From: Streptomyces sp. ASQP_92 | GTDB taxonomy: Bacteria > Actinomycetota > Actinomycetes > Streptomycetales > Streptomycetaceae | NCBI RefSeq assembly: GCF_025399895.1 | Contig: NZ_JAODUA010000009.1 | Coordinates: 1-64,000, forward strand | DNA: 64,000 nt | Direction: 5' to 3' | Part shown: piece by piece, positions 1-9,119 of the stretch | How the letters are laid out: the number at the start of each line of letters is the position of its first letter | How positions within the stretch are numbered: position 1 is the first letter of the stretch | Translations under genes and position numbers: made by a program | The notes under the pieces: model-generated | Seen by the model: only the letters and a program-made list of their open reading frames with translations | What the model was told of the DNA's origin: nothing | Databases searched by the model: none

Positions 1-2
1 TA

Positions 3-20
3 GACCGTAGAAATACGGTC
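3..20. promoter_or_regulatory. Perfect 7-bp inverted repeat before the acetyltransferase gene
   Basis: Arms GACCGTA and TACGGTC flank a GAAA centre, ending 39 bases before the acetyltransferase start. It could be an operator for that gene or a hairpin ending a gene that lies left of the window. No T-run follows, so the terminator reading is weak. Confidence 0.3.
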
Positions 21-59
21 ACGGTGCGGGGCTTTTTCGCGTTGTGGCACTATTTCCGC

Positions 60-608
60 ATGCAGCACGCCATACGTCCCGTACGCGCCGATGAATGGCG
101 CAAGGTCAAAGAGCTGAGACTCGCCGCGTTGGCCGATCCCGCGGCTCCGCTCGCTTTCCTGGATACGTGGGAGACCGCGTCCGCGCAGCCCGACTCGTTC
201 TGGCAGGAACGTGCTGCGGGTGCTGCCCAGGGCGACTCCGTGCGGCAGTTCGTCGCCGAGGGGCCCGACGGCGCGTGGGCCGGCACCGTTGCGGTACTGG
301 TCGAGGCCGGGGGCGCCGACGACATCTTCGGGACCCGCGTCGATACGTCACAGGGCCACCTCGTGGGCGTCTTCGTCAGGCCCGAGTGCCGGGGGACCGG
401 GCTGACCGAGCTGCTGGTCGCGGGTGCGCTGGAGTGGGCCTGGTCGCTGGAGGAGCCGCGGCTGAACCGGGTTCGCCTCTTCGTGCACGAGGACAACGCG
501 CGGGCCCAGGGTTTCTACCGCAAGGCCGGGTTCGTGGCGACCGGCGTCACCGCTCTGTTGACCGGGGACGGCCGGCACGATCTGGAGATGGAGATCGGGC
601 GGCCGTAG
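60..608 (+). CDS. GNAT family N-acetyltransferase
   Basis: This 182-residue protein is a single GNAT domain. It would transfer an acetyl group from acetyl-CoA to an amine; the acceptor cannot be read from the sequence. The acetyl-CoA pyrophosphate loop is visible near residue 115 as an R-x-x-G-x-G type motif (ECRGTGL), followed by the helix 3 alanines. The C-terminal FYRKAGF motif is typical of the family. I start at the ATG at 60 because residues before it (from a GTG at 24) do not look like protein of this family. No good ribosome binding site is visible at either start. It is followed after 56 bases by the end of the convergent response regulator gene. Substrate unknown; family assignment is firm. 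Confidence 0.85.
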   Translation: MQHAIRPVRADEWRKVKELRLAALADPAAPLAFLDTWETASAQPDSFWQERAAGAAQGDSVRQFVAEGPDGAWAGTVAVLVEAGGADDIFGTRVDTSQGHLVGVFVRPECRGTGLTELLVAGALEWAWSLEEPRLNRVRLFVHEDNARAQGFYRKAGFVATGVTALLTGDGRHDLEMEIGRP

Positions 609-664
609 CGCGGCTGGGGGTCGTGGCTTCCTGAACCCAGGTGAGCCGTAGGGACAGGACCTGC

Positions 665-1366
665 TCAACGGGGCAGGGTGACGAGCCCCATCTCGTAGGC
701 GGTGATGACGAGTTGGACGCGGTCCCGGGCGTCCAGCTTGGCGAGCAGGCGCGACACATGCGATTTGGCGGTGGCCACGGTGATGAAGAGGTCCTCGGCG
801 ATCTCGGTGTTCGACCGGCCGCGCCCGATCAGGGCCAAGACCTCGCGTTCCCGTTCGGTGATGCCTTCCACCGGCCGTGGGGGGCGCACCGGGGCGGTTT
901 CGGGGCGCCCGGCGAACTCCGCGATCAGACGGCGCGTGACACCGGGCGCGATCAGCGCGTCCCCGGCGGCGACCACGCGGACGGCCCCGAGGATGTCGTC
1001 GAGCGCCATGTCCTTGACCACGAACCCGCTCGCCCCGGCGCGCAGGGCACCGTAGACGTAGTCGTCCTCGTCGAAGGTGGTGAGGACGAGGACGCGCGTC
1101 GTGGTCGGCCCTTCGGTGATGAGGCGGGTGGCCTCGATGCCGTCCATGACGGGCATCCGGATGTCCATCACCACGACATCGGGGGCGAGTTCCTCGACCA
1201 GGCGGACCGCTTCGACGCCGGTGGACGCCTCGCCGACGACGTCGAGATCGGGGTGGTCGGCCATGATCACGCGCAGTCCGGACCGAACCAGCGGCTGGTC
1301 GTCGGCGAGCAGGACACGTACGGGAGCGTCGGCCGTCGGGCTTCCTGTCGTCGGGCGGTCCGTCAT
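665..1366 (-). CDS. NarL/FixJ-family response regulator
   Basis: A 233-residue DNA-binding response regulator. The receiver domain occupies about residues 15-130, with the acidic pair Asp22-Asp23, phosphoacceptor Asp68 (VMDIRMP) and the conserved Lys near 118 (FVVKD). A LuxR-type helix-turn-helix spans about 168-225 (TEREREVLALIGRGRSNTEI). Its ATG overlaps the stop codon of the histidine kinase upstream (ATGA), so the two are translated together and should act as a pair. The divergently placed ABC exporter at 2693-4443 is a likely target, as this kinase-regulator-exporter layout is common in actinobacteria. That target is an inference. Confidence 0.92.
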   Translation of the reverse strand: MTDRPTTGSPTADAPVRVLLADDQPLVRSGLRVIMADHPDLDVVGEASTGVEAVRLVEELAPDVVVMDIRMPVMDGIEATRLITEGPTTTRVLVLTTFDEDDYVYGALRAGASGFVVKDMALDDILGAVRVVAAGDALIAPGVTRRLIAEFAGRPETAPVRPPRPVEGITEREREVLALIGRGRSNTEIAEDLFITVATAKSHVSRLLAKLDARDRVQLVITAYEMGLVTLPR

Positions 1367-2562
1367 CGTGACTCCGCCGGGACTCCCACGGGTTCGGCCA
1401 ACGGGAGGCGGGCCGTTACGCGGAAGCCGCCCTCGGGGCGTGGTCCGGCGGTGATGCGGCCGTTCAGGAGGGCCACGCGCTCGCGCATGCCGACGATGCC
1501 GAAGCCGTGGGGCGGGCCGTCCTCGGTGGTCCCGCGCCCGTTGTCGACGATGTCCACCGTCAGTTCCCCGTCCCCGTAGTCGACGGCCACCCGGCAAGCC
1601 GCGGTGCCCGCGTGACGGACCACATTGGTCAGCGCCTCCTGGACGATACGGTAGGCCGAGAGGTCGATGTCGACGGGCAGCGGGCGCTGTTCCCCGCTGC
1701 GGCGCAGGTCGACGCGTACACCGGCGTCCGCCGTCACCGTAACCAGCTCCTCGAGGTCGGCCAGGCCGGGCGACGGCGCGAGCGGCGCCCGTCCCGAGGG
1801 TTCCGCGTCGGGGTCGGCCTGGCGGAGTGCCACCAGGGTGCGCCGAAGGCCCGACAGGGTGTCCCGGCTGGTGGTTTCGATGGCCCGCAGCGCCTCCAGG
1901 GCCTCGGCGGGCTGCGTCTGGATGACGCGGCTTCCCACCCCGGCCTGGATGGCGATGATGCTGATGCTGTGCGCGACCATGTCGTGCAACTCCCTTGCGA
2001 TCCGCAGCCGTTCGGCGACCACGGCCTCGGCCACCTCCTGTGTGCGCAGCGCCACCGCGTGCTCGCGCCGCTCGGTGACCAGCAGCCCGGCCGTGCAGGC
2101 CGCGGCCATCGCCAGGACGGCGATCACAACGTTGACGGTCAGGGACTCCCCGGACGCGAAGCCCCCCACGAGCAGCAGTTGGACGACGAGGGAGACGGCC
2201 ACGGCGACGGTCGAAGCCCGCCGCGCGCGGGTGGCGACGAGGTGGGCCAGCACGAGGTCCACCGCAAGGAACGCCAGGAACTGGCCCTGATACGCGTCCG
2301 ACTGGCCCGCGTCGCCGGTGCTCAAGCGGCCCGCCACCACGGCGGTGGCACCGAGAAGGACCAGGATCAGTGTCAGCACCGGCCCGCGGCGCAGGACGCC
2401 GACGAGCAGGGTTGCCGCGAGCAGGGCGCCGATGCCCTGGACCGTGCCGGAAGCCCGGGGCGCGCCCCCGATGAGCAGGCCCACCGCGAGGACGTACAGC
2501 ACGCCTCCCGCCCAGGCGGTGACTCGTGTTCCCGTCGGGGCGGCGGGCGGTATGTCGTTCAT
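1363..2562 (-). CDS. DesK/NarX-type sensor histidine kinase
   Basis: A 399-residue membrane histidine kinase. The N-terminal half is very hydrophobic with about five or six membrane segments (residues 13-165), and no large extracellular domain. The dimerisation/phosphoacceptor helix carries ELHDMVAHS near residue 192, the HisKA_3 signature. A HATPase_c domain closes the protein, with the N box near VRHAG and a DNGRG glycine box. It would phosphorylate the NarL-type regulator encoded immediately after it with a four-base overlap. The stimulus is not predictable; kinases with this compact membrane bundle often sense the membrane itself or peptide antibiotics. Confidence 0.92.
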   Translation of the reverse strand: MNDIPPAAPTGTRVTAWAGGVLYVLAVGLLIGGAPRASGTVQGIGALLAATLLVGVLRRGPVLTLILVLLGATAVVAGRLSTGDAGQSDAYQGQFLAFLAVDLVLAHLVATRARRASTVAVAVSLVVQLLLVGGFASGESLTVNVVIAVLAMAAACTAGLLVTERREHAVALRTQEVAEAVVAERLRIARELHDMVAHSISIIAIQAGVGSRVIQTQPAEALEALRAIETTSRDTLSGLRRTLVALRQADPDAEPSGRAPLAPSPGLADLEELVTVTADAGVRVDLRRSGEQRPLPVDIDLSAYRIVQEALTNVVRHAGTAACRVAVDYGDGELTVDIVDNGRGTTEDGPPHGFGIVGMRERVALLNGRITAGPRPEGGFRVTARLPLAEPVGVPAESR

Positions 2563-2692
2563 CCCGTGAGGCTATCCAGCCGCCGCCCCTCTGGCTTCCG
2601 CCCGTGGGCTTACGTCCACGGGCGCATGCGGGCCCGGCATTGCCGCCCATGGCCCGCTGTCCTGAACGCGCCTGCCCGGCAGGGTTGTTCAG

Positions 2693-3613
2693 GTGATCGA
2701 AGTCAATGAACTCACCAAGCGCTACGGCGGCAAGACCGCCGTCGACCAGCTGTCCTTCACCGTGCGACCCGGCCAGGTCACCGGCTTCCTCGGCCCCAAC
2801 GGCGCGGGAAAGTCCACCACTTTGCGGATGATCCTCGGCCTGGAGAGCCCCACGGCGGGGGCCGCCACCGTCAGCGGGGTGCCCTTTCGCCGTCATGCCC
2901 GGGGACTGCGGCACGTCGGCGCGCTCCTCGACGCCGGCCAGGTCCACGGCGGACGCACCGCCACGGCCCACCTGTCCGCCCTGGCCCGGAGCAACGGGCT
3001 CTCCCCGCGCCGGGTGGGGGAGGTACTGGACGCGGTGGGGCTGGCCGAGGCCGCGAACCGCCGGATCGGCGGGTTCTCGCTCGGCATGAAGCAGCGGCTG
3101 GGCGTCGCCACGGCCCTGCTCGGCGATCCGCCGGTGCTGATGTTCGACGAGCCGGTCAACGGCATGGACCCCGAAGGCGTGCTCTGGATGCGGCGCCTCT
3201 TCCGGCGCCTCGCCGCCGAGGGCCGCACGGTCTTCCTCTCCAGTCACCTCATGTCGGAGATGGAGAACACCGCCGATCAGCTGGTGGTCATCGGCCGGGG
3301 CCGGCTCATCGCGGCGGAGTCCGTGCGGGACTTCGCGGCGCGCAGCACCGGCGTCGGGGTCGTGGTGGGTACGCGGCAGGCCGCCGAGCTGGCGGCCGTA
3401 CTGACCGCCGCGGGCGCATCGGTCGAACCGGAGGGGTCGGCGGGCGCCGAGAAGCTCGCCGTGACCGGGCTGGCAGCCGACCGGATCTCCGTACTCGCCT
3501 TCGAGAACGGGATCCTCCTGAACGAACTGACCACCCGCACCGCCTCGTTGGAGGAGGCCTTCATGGAACTGACCGCCGACAGCGTCGAATACCAGGCAGG
3601 ACAACCACGATGA
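2693..3613 (+). CDS. ABC exporter ATP-binding protein
   Basis: A 306-residue ABC ATPase of the DrrA/BcrA-like group that energises export through a separate membrane subunit. Walker A is GPNGAGKST (residues about 37-45), the signature loop is SLGMKQR, and Walker B is VLMFDEP with the D-loop NGMDPEG. A C-terminal extension of about 90 residues follows the nucleotide-binding core, as in this family. The GTG start lacks a strong ribosome binding site. The stop overlaps the ATG of the permease gene (ATGA). It is divergent from the NarL-type two-component system, which probably regulates it. Substrate unknown; lipid or peptide antibiotics are the usual guesses. Confidence 0.9.
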   Translation: MIEVNELTKRYGGKTAVDQLSFTVRPGQVTGFLGPNGAGKSTTLRMILGLESPTAGAATVSGVPFRRHARGLRHVGALLDAGQVHGGRTATAHLSALARSNGLSPRRVGEVLDAVGLAEAANRRIGGFSLGMKQRLGVATALLGDPPVLMFDEPVNGMDPEGVLWMRRLFRRLAAEGRTVFLSSHLMSEMENTADQLVVIGRGRLIAAESVRDFAARSTGVGVVVGTRQAAELAAVLTAAGASVEPEGSAGAEKLAVTGLAADRISVLAFENGILLNELTTRTASLEEAFMELTADSVEYQAGQPR

Positions 3614-4443
3614 CCACACTCGCCCCCGCCGCCGGGGCCGGCACGGCCGCGTCCCTCGCCGAGCCGCCCGCCCGCTTCGGTGATCTGATCGCCTCCGAGT
3701 GGATCAAGACGCGGTCCCTGCGCTCCACTCCATGGGTTCTCGCGCTCATCACCCTGTTCGTGATCGGGTCCGCCGTCGTGGCAGCGCTCGCGGACAAGGC
3801 CGCGGGCTCGCGGCCCGGCGCGTTCCTGCCCTACGACGCGTTTCCCTCGACCGGATACCTGACGCTGATACTGGTCGCCACCAGCATGGGGGCCCTCGCC
3901 GTCGTCAGTGAGTACAGCAGCGGTCTGATCCGCACCACCACCGTGGCCGTCCCCGCCCGGGGTGCGGTGGTGCTGGCCAAGGCGGTCGTCACCGCGGGGC
4001 TGTGGACCGCGGCCGGCACGGTCGCCTCGCTGGGTTCGTTCCTGGCGTCCCAGGCCGTCCTGAGCGGGCACGGGGCCGCGGTATCCCTCAATCACCCCGA
4101 CGTGGTGCGGCCGTTGGTGGCCTCCGCGTTGCTGGCGCCGGTGTGCGCTCTGACCGGGCTCGGTCTGGGCGTTCTGCTCCGCCATGCCGCCGGGACCATG
4201 ATCACCGGTGTCTTCGCCCTGCTGATGCTGCCCACCATGTTCTCGGAAAGCAGCCGCTGGTCGGCGGATTTCAGGCACGCGATGGTGTCGGCCGCCTGGA
4301 CGCGCCTGGTCGCGATCTGGGAGCCGGACCCCGGATCCCTGGGCTACACCGCCACGGTCCTCGGCTCTTGGGCCGTCTATGTCCTGTGGCCGCTGCTCGC
4401 GGTCGCCCTCGCGGTGGTCGTCGTACGGCGCCGGGATGTGTGA
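3610..4443 (+). CDS. ABC-2 type transporter permease
   Basis: A 277-residue polytopic membrane protein and partner of the upstream ATPase. About six membrane segments are visible: near residues 42-60, 78-98, 115-140, 160-180, 187-205 and 250-270. An amphipathic start (FGDLIASEWIKTRSLRS) is typical of ABC-2 permeases, where this cytoplasmic helix couples to the ATPase. Its ATG overlaps the ATPase stop, so the two-gene exporter is translationally coupled. The gene converges on the VirD4-like gene, with a short repeat array between the two ends. Confidence 0.88.
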   Translation: MTTLAPAAGAGTAASLAEPPARFGDLIASEWIKTRSLRSTPWVLALITLFVIGSAVVAALADKAAGSRPGAFLPYDAFPSTGYLTLILVATSMGALAVVSEYSSGLIRTTTVAVPARGAVVLAKAVVTAGLWTAAGTVASLGSFLASQAVLSGHGAAVSLNHPDVVRPLVASALLAPVCALTGLGLGVLLRHAAGTMITGVFALLMLPTMFSESSRWSADFRHAMVSAAWTRLVAIWEPDPGSLGYTATVLGSWAVYVLWPLLAVALAVVVVRRRDV

Positions 4444-4473
4444 ACGCGTCTCCCGGAGGGGCTCGGCGATACG

Positions 4474-4529
4474 GGAACGGCGAGACGGGAACGGCGATAG
4501 AGGAACGGCGATAGAGGAACGGCGATACG
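4474..4529 (+). repeat. Four tandem 14-bp repeats between convergent genes
   Basis: The core GGAACGGCGA recurs at 4474, 4488, 4502 and 4516, an exact 14-bp period over four copies, with linkers GACG, TAGA, TAGA and TACG. The array sits in the 109-base gap between the ABC permease stop and the end of the VirD4-like gene. It is a simple tandem repeat with no visible hairpin; a variable-number locus is the simplest reading. Confidence 0.75.
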
Positions 4530-4552
4530 AGCTCCTGGTGTCGCACCCGGAC

Positions 4553-6127
4553 TTACGTCAGGGCCTCGGTCCAGCGGGCTCGGGCCTGTTCGGGGGAGCG
4601 GAGCAGGGCCAGGGGGTGCAGGCCGCGGCTCTGGCCGGTCGACAGGAGCTCCGGCAGCCGGGGGAGTGGGGCCACGGCCGCGACATCGTCCAGGACGAGC
4701 GTCATTGGTGGGTCGAGGCGACCGTCAGATGACCGTTCGGCCATGCGGCGGCCGCGCTCGACCACGTCTGAGGCGAGTGCCGTGAGCAGAGGCATCGCGG
4801 CGGGACGGGACCGGGGATCCTCGATCGCTTCACCCACCACATAAAGAGTGCCCCCCTCGTTCACGAATGATTCCAGAGCGAGCGAATCCGCTCGGTTCGG
4901 TGTGCACGCCTCGCGGATGTGGATCGAGGAGAGGCAGTCGAGGGCGCGGGCCGTCAACTGCTGTGCGATCTCCCGGCGTTCGGGATACGCGGTGAGGGCG
5001 GACTCCAGGAGCCCGGCACTGCCGCTCTGCGCCTTGGGGTGGGTGCGCAGGATGCGTACGGCCTCATGGGCGGCCGTGCCCTGGGCCCAGCGGTGCAGTT
5101 GCTTGATCGCCCTGCCGTCCCGGCTCTCCAGGGCGGCCGCGTGCAGCCAGCACCGCAGGAGGGTCTCCGCGGTGTCGGCCATCGCCGCGTCCATCCGGGC
5201 CTGGGGGCGTACGGGGGCGAGCAGGGCGGCGGCCCGGGCGGTGGCGGTGTCCTGGTCCTCGCAGCCGGCGGTGGGGGACCAGTGGAGGCGGGCGGGGGTG
5301 TCACAGCGGTGGGTGGGGTCGTAGACGTGGACGGGGCCGAGCTTGGCCCGGGCGTCCTTGGTCTCGGCCCACAGGGTGGCGTCCGAGGTGACCACCAGGG
5401 CGGGCCCCTCGGCGTCCTGGATCGCCTGGACGGCGGCGGGCCTTCGGGATTCGGGGGCGCCGAAGAGCAGCCGGGGGGTGGCCTGTTCGGCACGGGGGAG
5501 CGGAATGTGATCCGCGGGGGCGGTCGCGTACTCCCCTGTGGGGTGCGGGAGTTGGGGCGCCGTGGTGGCCGCCGCTACGGGCGCGGGATGGACCGGGGGC
5601 GCGGGGTCGGTGGGCCGCGTGGTGTGGATGGGCGGTGCGGTCTCGACGGGTTGTGCGGGGTACGGGAGCGGGGGCTCGGCGGCCGGGGTTCGCGGTGGGT
5701 GGGTGCCGGCGGGGGCGTCCGGAACGGGGGTCGCGGTGGCGGGGGCGGTCGCGGAGGTGAGTTTCGCTCTCGCGCGTACCGCGCGCCATCGGGTGAACGT
5801 TCCCAGAGCGAAAATCGTCAGAACGATCACGATGAGCAGTTCGCCGATCAGCAGACCCCAGAACAGGCCGTACCCCGACAGGGCCGAGGGCGGGGTGTCG
5901 GGCCAGGCCGCGGGCAGGTCGTGGGGGGCCGTGACCAGGGCGCGCAGGGCCATCGGGCTGTGCGTGAACGATACGCCTGGGGGCCAGGCCCCCTGGGTGA
6001 AGAGGCCGCCGAGGCCGGTGGCCGTCCACACCAGGACGGTCAGGCCGAGCAGAAAGGCCAGCAGTCCGACCAGGAGGGAGTCCGGGATGCCTCGCTGGTC
6101 GCCTCTCGGGGTGCCCGCCGCGCTCAT
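4553..6127 (-). CDS. VirD4/TraG-like coupling protein with degenerate P-loop
   Basis: A 524-residue protein with two N-terminal membrane segments (about residues 19-42 and 85-110), a Pro/Ala-rich linker (about 120-215) and a cytoplasmic ATPase-like domain. Near its C-terminus, LVLDDVAAVAPLPRLPELL and TGQSRG match the Walker B and motif 3 of VirD4/TraG coupling proteins (usually LLDE and PIPxLPxLLATGRSRG). The expected Walker A at the start of the domain reads GAPESRRPA instead of GxxGxGKT, so the lysine and Ser/Thr are gone and ATP hydrolysis is doubtful. The ATG follows the stop of the VirB4-type gene without a gap, so it is the last gene of the operon. In conjugation systems this protein hands substrate to the channel; here it may act as a docking platform. 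Role inferred. Confidence 0.75.
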   Translation of the reverse strand: MSAAGTPRGDQRGIPDSLLVGLLAFLLGLTVLVWTATGLGGLFTQGAWPPGVSFTHSPMALRALVTAPHDLPAAWPDTPPSALSGYGLFWGLLIGELLIVIVLTIFALGTFTRWRAVRARAKLTSATAPATATPVPDAPAGTHPPRTPAAEPPLPYPAQPVETAPPIHTTRPTDPAPPVHPAPVAAATTAPQLPHPTGEYATAPADHIPLPRAEQATPRLLFGAPESRRPAAVQAIQDAEGPALVVTSDATLWAETKDARAKLGPVHVYDPTHRCDTPARLHWSPTAGCEDQDTATARAAALLAPVRPQARMDAAMADTAETLLRCWLHAAALESRDGRAIKQLHRWAQGTAAHEAVRILRTHPKAQSGSAGLLESALTAYPERREIAQQLTARALDCLSSIHIREACTPNRADSLALESFVNEGGTLYVVGEAIEDPRSRPAAMPLLTALASDVVERGRRMAERSSDGRLDPPMTLVLDDVAAVAPLPRLPELLSTGQSRGLHPLALLRSPEQARARWTEALT

Positions 6128-7552
6128 TCAGGCCACCGTGGACTCGGGGGAGTCGGATGCCAGTCGTTGCCGTTCCATCGTCGCCGCTCGCCGTTCCGTC
6201 TCGGATTCGAGTTGGGAGTCCAGCTCCGAGGCCAGGATGTCGTCCGTGGCCGCGGATTCCGTCATGGCGCGGTCGGTGAAGACCAGGGGCCGTTCCCGCT
6301 CGGTGATCAGGTGTTTCACCACCTGGACGTTGCCGTTCACGTCCCATACCGCGATGCCGGGGGTCAGGGTCGGGATGATCTCCACCGCCCAGCGGGGCAG
6401 GCCGAGGACGCGGCCGGTGGCCCGTGCCTCGTCGGCCTTCTGGGCGTAGATCGTCCTGGTGGAGGCCATCTTCAGGATCGCGGCCGCCTCCCGCGCCGCG
6501 GCGCCGTCCACGACGTCGCTGAGGTGGTGGACCACCGCCACGAACGACAGGCCGAGGCGGCGGCCGAACTTCAGGAGGCGCTGGAAGAGCTGGGCCACGA
6601 AGGGGCTGTTGATGATGTGCCAGGCCTCCTCGACCAGGAAGATGCGCTTCTTCCGGTCGGGGCGGATCCAGGTGTGCTCCAGCCAGACGCCCACGATCGC
6701 CATCAGGATCGGCATCGCGATCGAGTTGCGGTCGATGTGCGAGAGGTCGAAGACGATCAGCGGGGCGTCCAGGTCGATGCCGATCGTCGTCGGGCCGTCG
6801 AACATGCCGCGCAGGTCGCCGTCGACCAGACGGTCGAGGACGAGGGCGACGTCAAGGCCCCAGGCGCGCACGTCTTCTATGTCGACGTTCATCGCCTCGG
6901 CCGATTCGGCCTCGGGGTGGCGCAGCTGCTCGACGATGTCGGTCAGGACCGGCTGGCGGTCGGTGATCGTGGCGTTGACATACGCGTGCGCCACCTTGAG
7001 AGCGAAACCCGATCGTTCGTCCAGGCCATGACCCATCGCAACTTCGATGATCGTTCGAAGCAGGGCGAGCTGGCCGGTCGTGGTGATCGCCGGGTCCAGG
7101 GGGTTGAGCCGGATGCCGCCGTCCATCGCGGTCATCGGGTCGAGCCGGATGGGAGTTATCCCCAGCTCGCGCGCGATGAGGTTCCACTCGCCGACGCCGT
7201 CCTCGCCCTGGGCGTCCAGGACCACGACCTGCCGGTCGCGGAACCTCAACTGCCGCAGCACATACGTCTTTTCGAGCGCCGACTTGCCGTTGCCGGACTC
7301 GCCGAGCACCAGCCAGTGGGGCGCCGGGAGCTGCTGCCCGTACAGCTGGAACGGGTCGTAGATGTAGCCCTTGCCGCTGTACACCTCGCGACCGATGATC
7401 ACGCCGGAGTCGCCGAGGCCGGGGGCGGCCGTCGGCAGATAGACGGCCTGGGCCTGGCCCGTGGAGGTGCGGACGGGCAGCCGGGTGGTCTCCACCTTGC
7501 CGAACAGCAGGGCGGTGAAGGCGTCGGTGATGAGAGACAGCGGATCTCGCAT
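6128..7552 (-). CDS. VirB4/TraE-type secretion ATPase
   Basis: A 474-residue cytoplasmic ATPase of the VirB4/TrbE group. Walker A is GESGNGKSA near residue 83, and Walker B is RIFLVEEAWHII near residue 300. Downstream are the VAVVHHLSDV and KADEARATGRVLGLP segments typical of VirB4 motifs C-E. It lacks the usual large N-terminal domain; that part appears to be supplied by the SCO6880-type protein encoded directly upstream (gap 19 bases), so the two together would make one VirB4 equivalent. Unlike the coupling protein next to it, all catalytic residues look intact, so this is the likely motor of the apparatus. Confidence 0.85.
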   Translation of the reverse strand: MRDPLSLITDAFTALLFGKVETTRLPVRTSTGQAQAVYLPTAAPGLGDSGVIIGREVYSGKGYIYDPFQLYGQQLPAPHWLVLGESGNGKSALEKTYVLRQLRFRDRQVVVLDAQGEDGVGEWNLIARELGITPIRLDPMTAMDGGIRLNPLDPAITTTGQLALLRTIIEVAMGHGLDERSGFALKVAHAYVNATITDRQPVLTDIVEQLRHPEAESAEAMNVDIEDVRAWGLDVALVLDRLVDGDLRGMFDGPTTIGIDLDAPLIVFDLSHIDRNSIAMPILMAIVGVWLEHTWIRPDRKKRIFLVEEAWHIINSPFVAQLFQRLLKFGRRLGLSFVAVVHHLSDVVDGAAAREAAAILKMASTRTIYAQKADEARATGRVLGLPRWAVEIIPTLTPGIAVWDVNGNVQVVKHLITERERPLVFTDRAMTESAATDDILASELDSQLESETERRAATMERQRLASDSPESTVA

Positions 7553-7571
7553 GGCGGGTACTGCCTCTCAA

Positions 7572-9119
7572 CTAGCGGCGGATTCCGGTCGCGAACGGCA
7601 AGGTGTTGACGAAGGCCCGGTGGTGCTCGCGGTCGCACCACTCCAGCTTCAGATACGACTTGCCCGCCGAGGCCCTGATGGTCCGCTTGTCGCGGGCCAG
7701 CGCCTCCGGCGAACGCGAGGACACCGTGATGTAGCCGACCAGGTTGACGCCGGCCGCGCCGCTCGCGAGGTCCTCGCCGCGCTGGTCGAGACGGCCGTGG
7801 GCGGCGATGTCGCGGGGGTCGACGGTGCGGTTCATCTTGGCCGCGCGGGACGCCTCGGCCTCGTCGTTGGTCTTCTCCGTGAGCATGCGCTCGATCGCGA
7901 CTTCGGTGGGTTCGAGGTCCATGCAGACGGCGACCGTACGGATCACATCCGGGGTGTGGACGAGCAGCGGGGCGAGGAAGTTGACGCCGACCGGCGTCAT
8001 CGGCCACTCCTTCACCCAGGCCGTGGCGTGGCACCAGGGCGCCCGGGTCGAGGACTCCCGGGTCTTGGCCTGGAGGTAGGTCGGCTCGACGGCGTCGAGC
8101 TCGGCCGGCCAGGCGTTGCGCTTGGTCATGGCCTGGATGTGGTCGATGGGGTGGTCCGGGTCGTACATGGAGTGCACGAGCGAGGCGAGCCGGCTCTGGC
8201 CCAGCGGCTGGCGTACCCGGATGTCGGCCTCGGCCAACCGGGCGCAGATGTCGGTGAGTTCGCGTGCCATGACGACCGCGAGGCCCGCGTCCCGGTCGAG
8301 CTTGCGGCCGTGCGGGTTGGCGGCGCGGGCCATGGCGTGCGCCTCGGCGGCGAGTTCGCGGCTGTACTGCATGCACGCGACGAGGTAGGCGCGGTGCTGC
8401 TCGCTGGAGGTGGACACCATCGACTGGAGCTGCTCGTAGGACTCCTGGAGCCAGCCCGGCGCCTTGGGGTCGCCGCGCTGGGAGACGTCCTTGGCGTGGG
8501 CGTCGGGGTCGGCGGGCAGGGTGCGGGCCAGCATCTGGAGGCGCGTCACGAAGCCGTCGCCGTTGGCGACGTGCTTGAGGAGCGTGCCGAAGCGGTCGAC
8601 GAGCGCCTCCTGGTCCTCGCTGTCGCGCAGGCCGACGCCGGGCCCCTCGATCTCGATCGCGGCGGTGACGGTACGGCGGTCCGCGTGCAGCAGGACCGCG
8701 AGCTCGTCGGGGCCGAAGGGGGCCGCGAGCCAGTTGACGTGGCCGATGCCGGGCGGCGGCCCGACCTCGATCTCGCGCCCGTCGAGCCGTACGCCTGCCT
8801 CGGCCACGCCCGAACGGTAGGCGGTGCCGCGGCGCAGCGACCGCTTGTAACTGCGGTTGATCTCGAACCACTTGTAGAACGTGCGGTGCTTGTACGGGAG
8901 GTAGACCGCGGCGAGCGCCAGGAACGGGAAGCCCATCAGGAGCACGATCCGCAGCGACAGGACGGGGACCAGGAGTCCGCACATCATGCCGAGGAACGCG
9001 CCGCCGATGATCAGGACGATCTCGCCGGTCTCGCGGTTCTTGCCGACGACGGCCGACGGCCGGGCACGGCCGATCAGATACGTACGGCGGGGCGCGACCG
9101 GTTGGGACTGGGTCGTCAA
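7572..9119 (-). CDS. SCO6880-family membrane protein, VirB3/VirB4-N-like
   Basis: A 515-residue protein with two membrane helices near the N-terminus (about residues 30-75, the IVLIIGGAFLGMMCGLL region) followed by a long soluble part. Homologues in actinobacteria are annotated as the SCO6880 family and sit next to VirB4-type ATPases in mobile and chromosomal type IV-like loci. The paired N-terminal helices resemble VirB3/PrgI and the rest resembles the N-terminal part of VirB4/TraE. The start is TTG, chosen because it overlaps the upstream stop (TTGA) and is preceded by GGAGGG at good distance. This is tight translational coupling to the VirB6-like gene. No ATPase motif is present. Confidence 0.75.
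   Translation of the reverse strand: MTTQSQPVAPRRTYLIGRARPSAVVGKNRETGEIVLIIGGAFLGMMCGLLVPVLSLRIVLLMGFPFLALAAVYLPYKHRTFYKWFEINRSYKRSLRRGTAYRSGVAEAGVRLDGREIEVGPPPGIGHVNWLAAPFGPDELAVLLHADRRTVTAAIEIEGPGVGLRDSEDQEALVDRFGTLLKHVANGDGFVTRLQMLARTLPADPDAHAKDVSQRGDPKAPGWLQESYEQLQSMVSTSSEQHRAYLVACMQYSRELAAEAHAMARAANPHGRKLDRDAGLAVVMARELTDICARLAEADIRVRQPLGQSRLASLVHSMYDPDHPIDHIQAMTKRNAWPAELDAVEPTYLQAKTRESSTRAPWCHATAWVKEWPMTPVGVNFLAPLLVHTPDVIRTVAVCMDLEPTEVAIERMLTEKTNDEAEASRAAKMNRTVDPRDIAAHGRLDQRGEDLASGAAGVNLVGYITVSSRSPEALARDKRTIRASAGKSYLKLEWCDREHHRAFVNTLPFATGIRR

Noticed and set aside
4919..7609. Plus-strand open frame of about 900 codons over the secretion ATPase genes
   Set aside because: No domain and shadow composition; the minus-strand genes have clear Walker motifs and overlapping starts.
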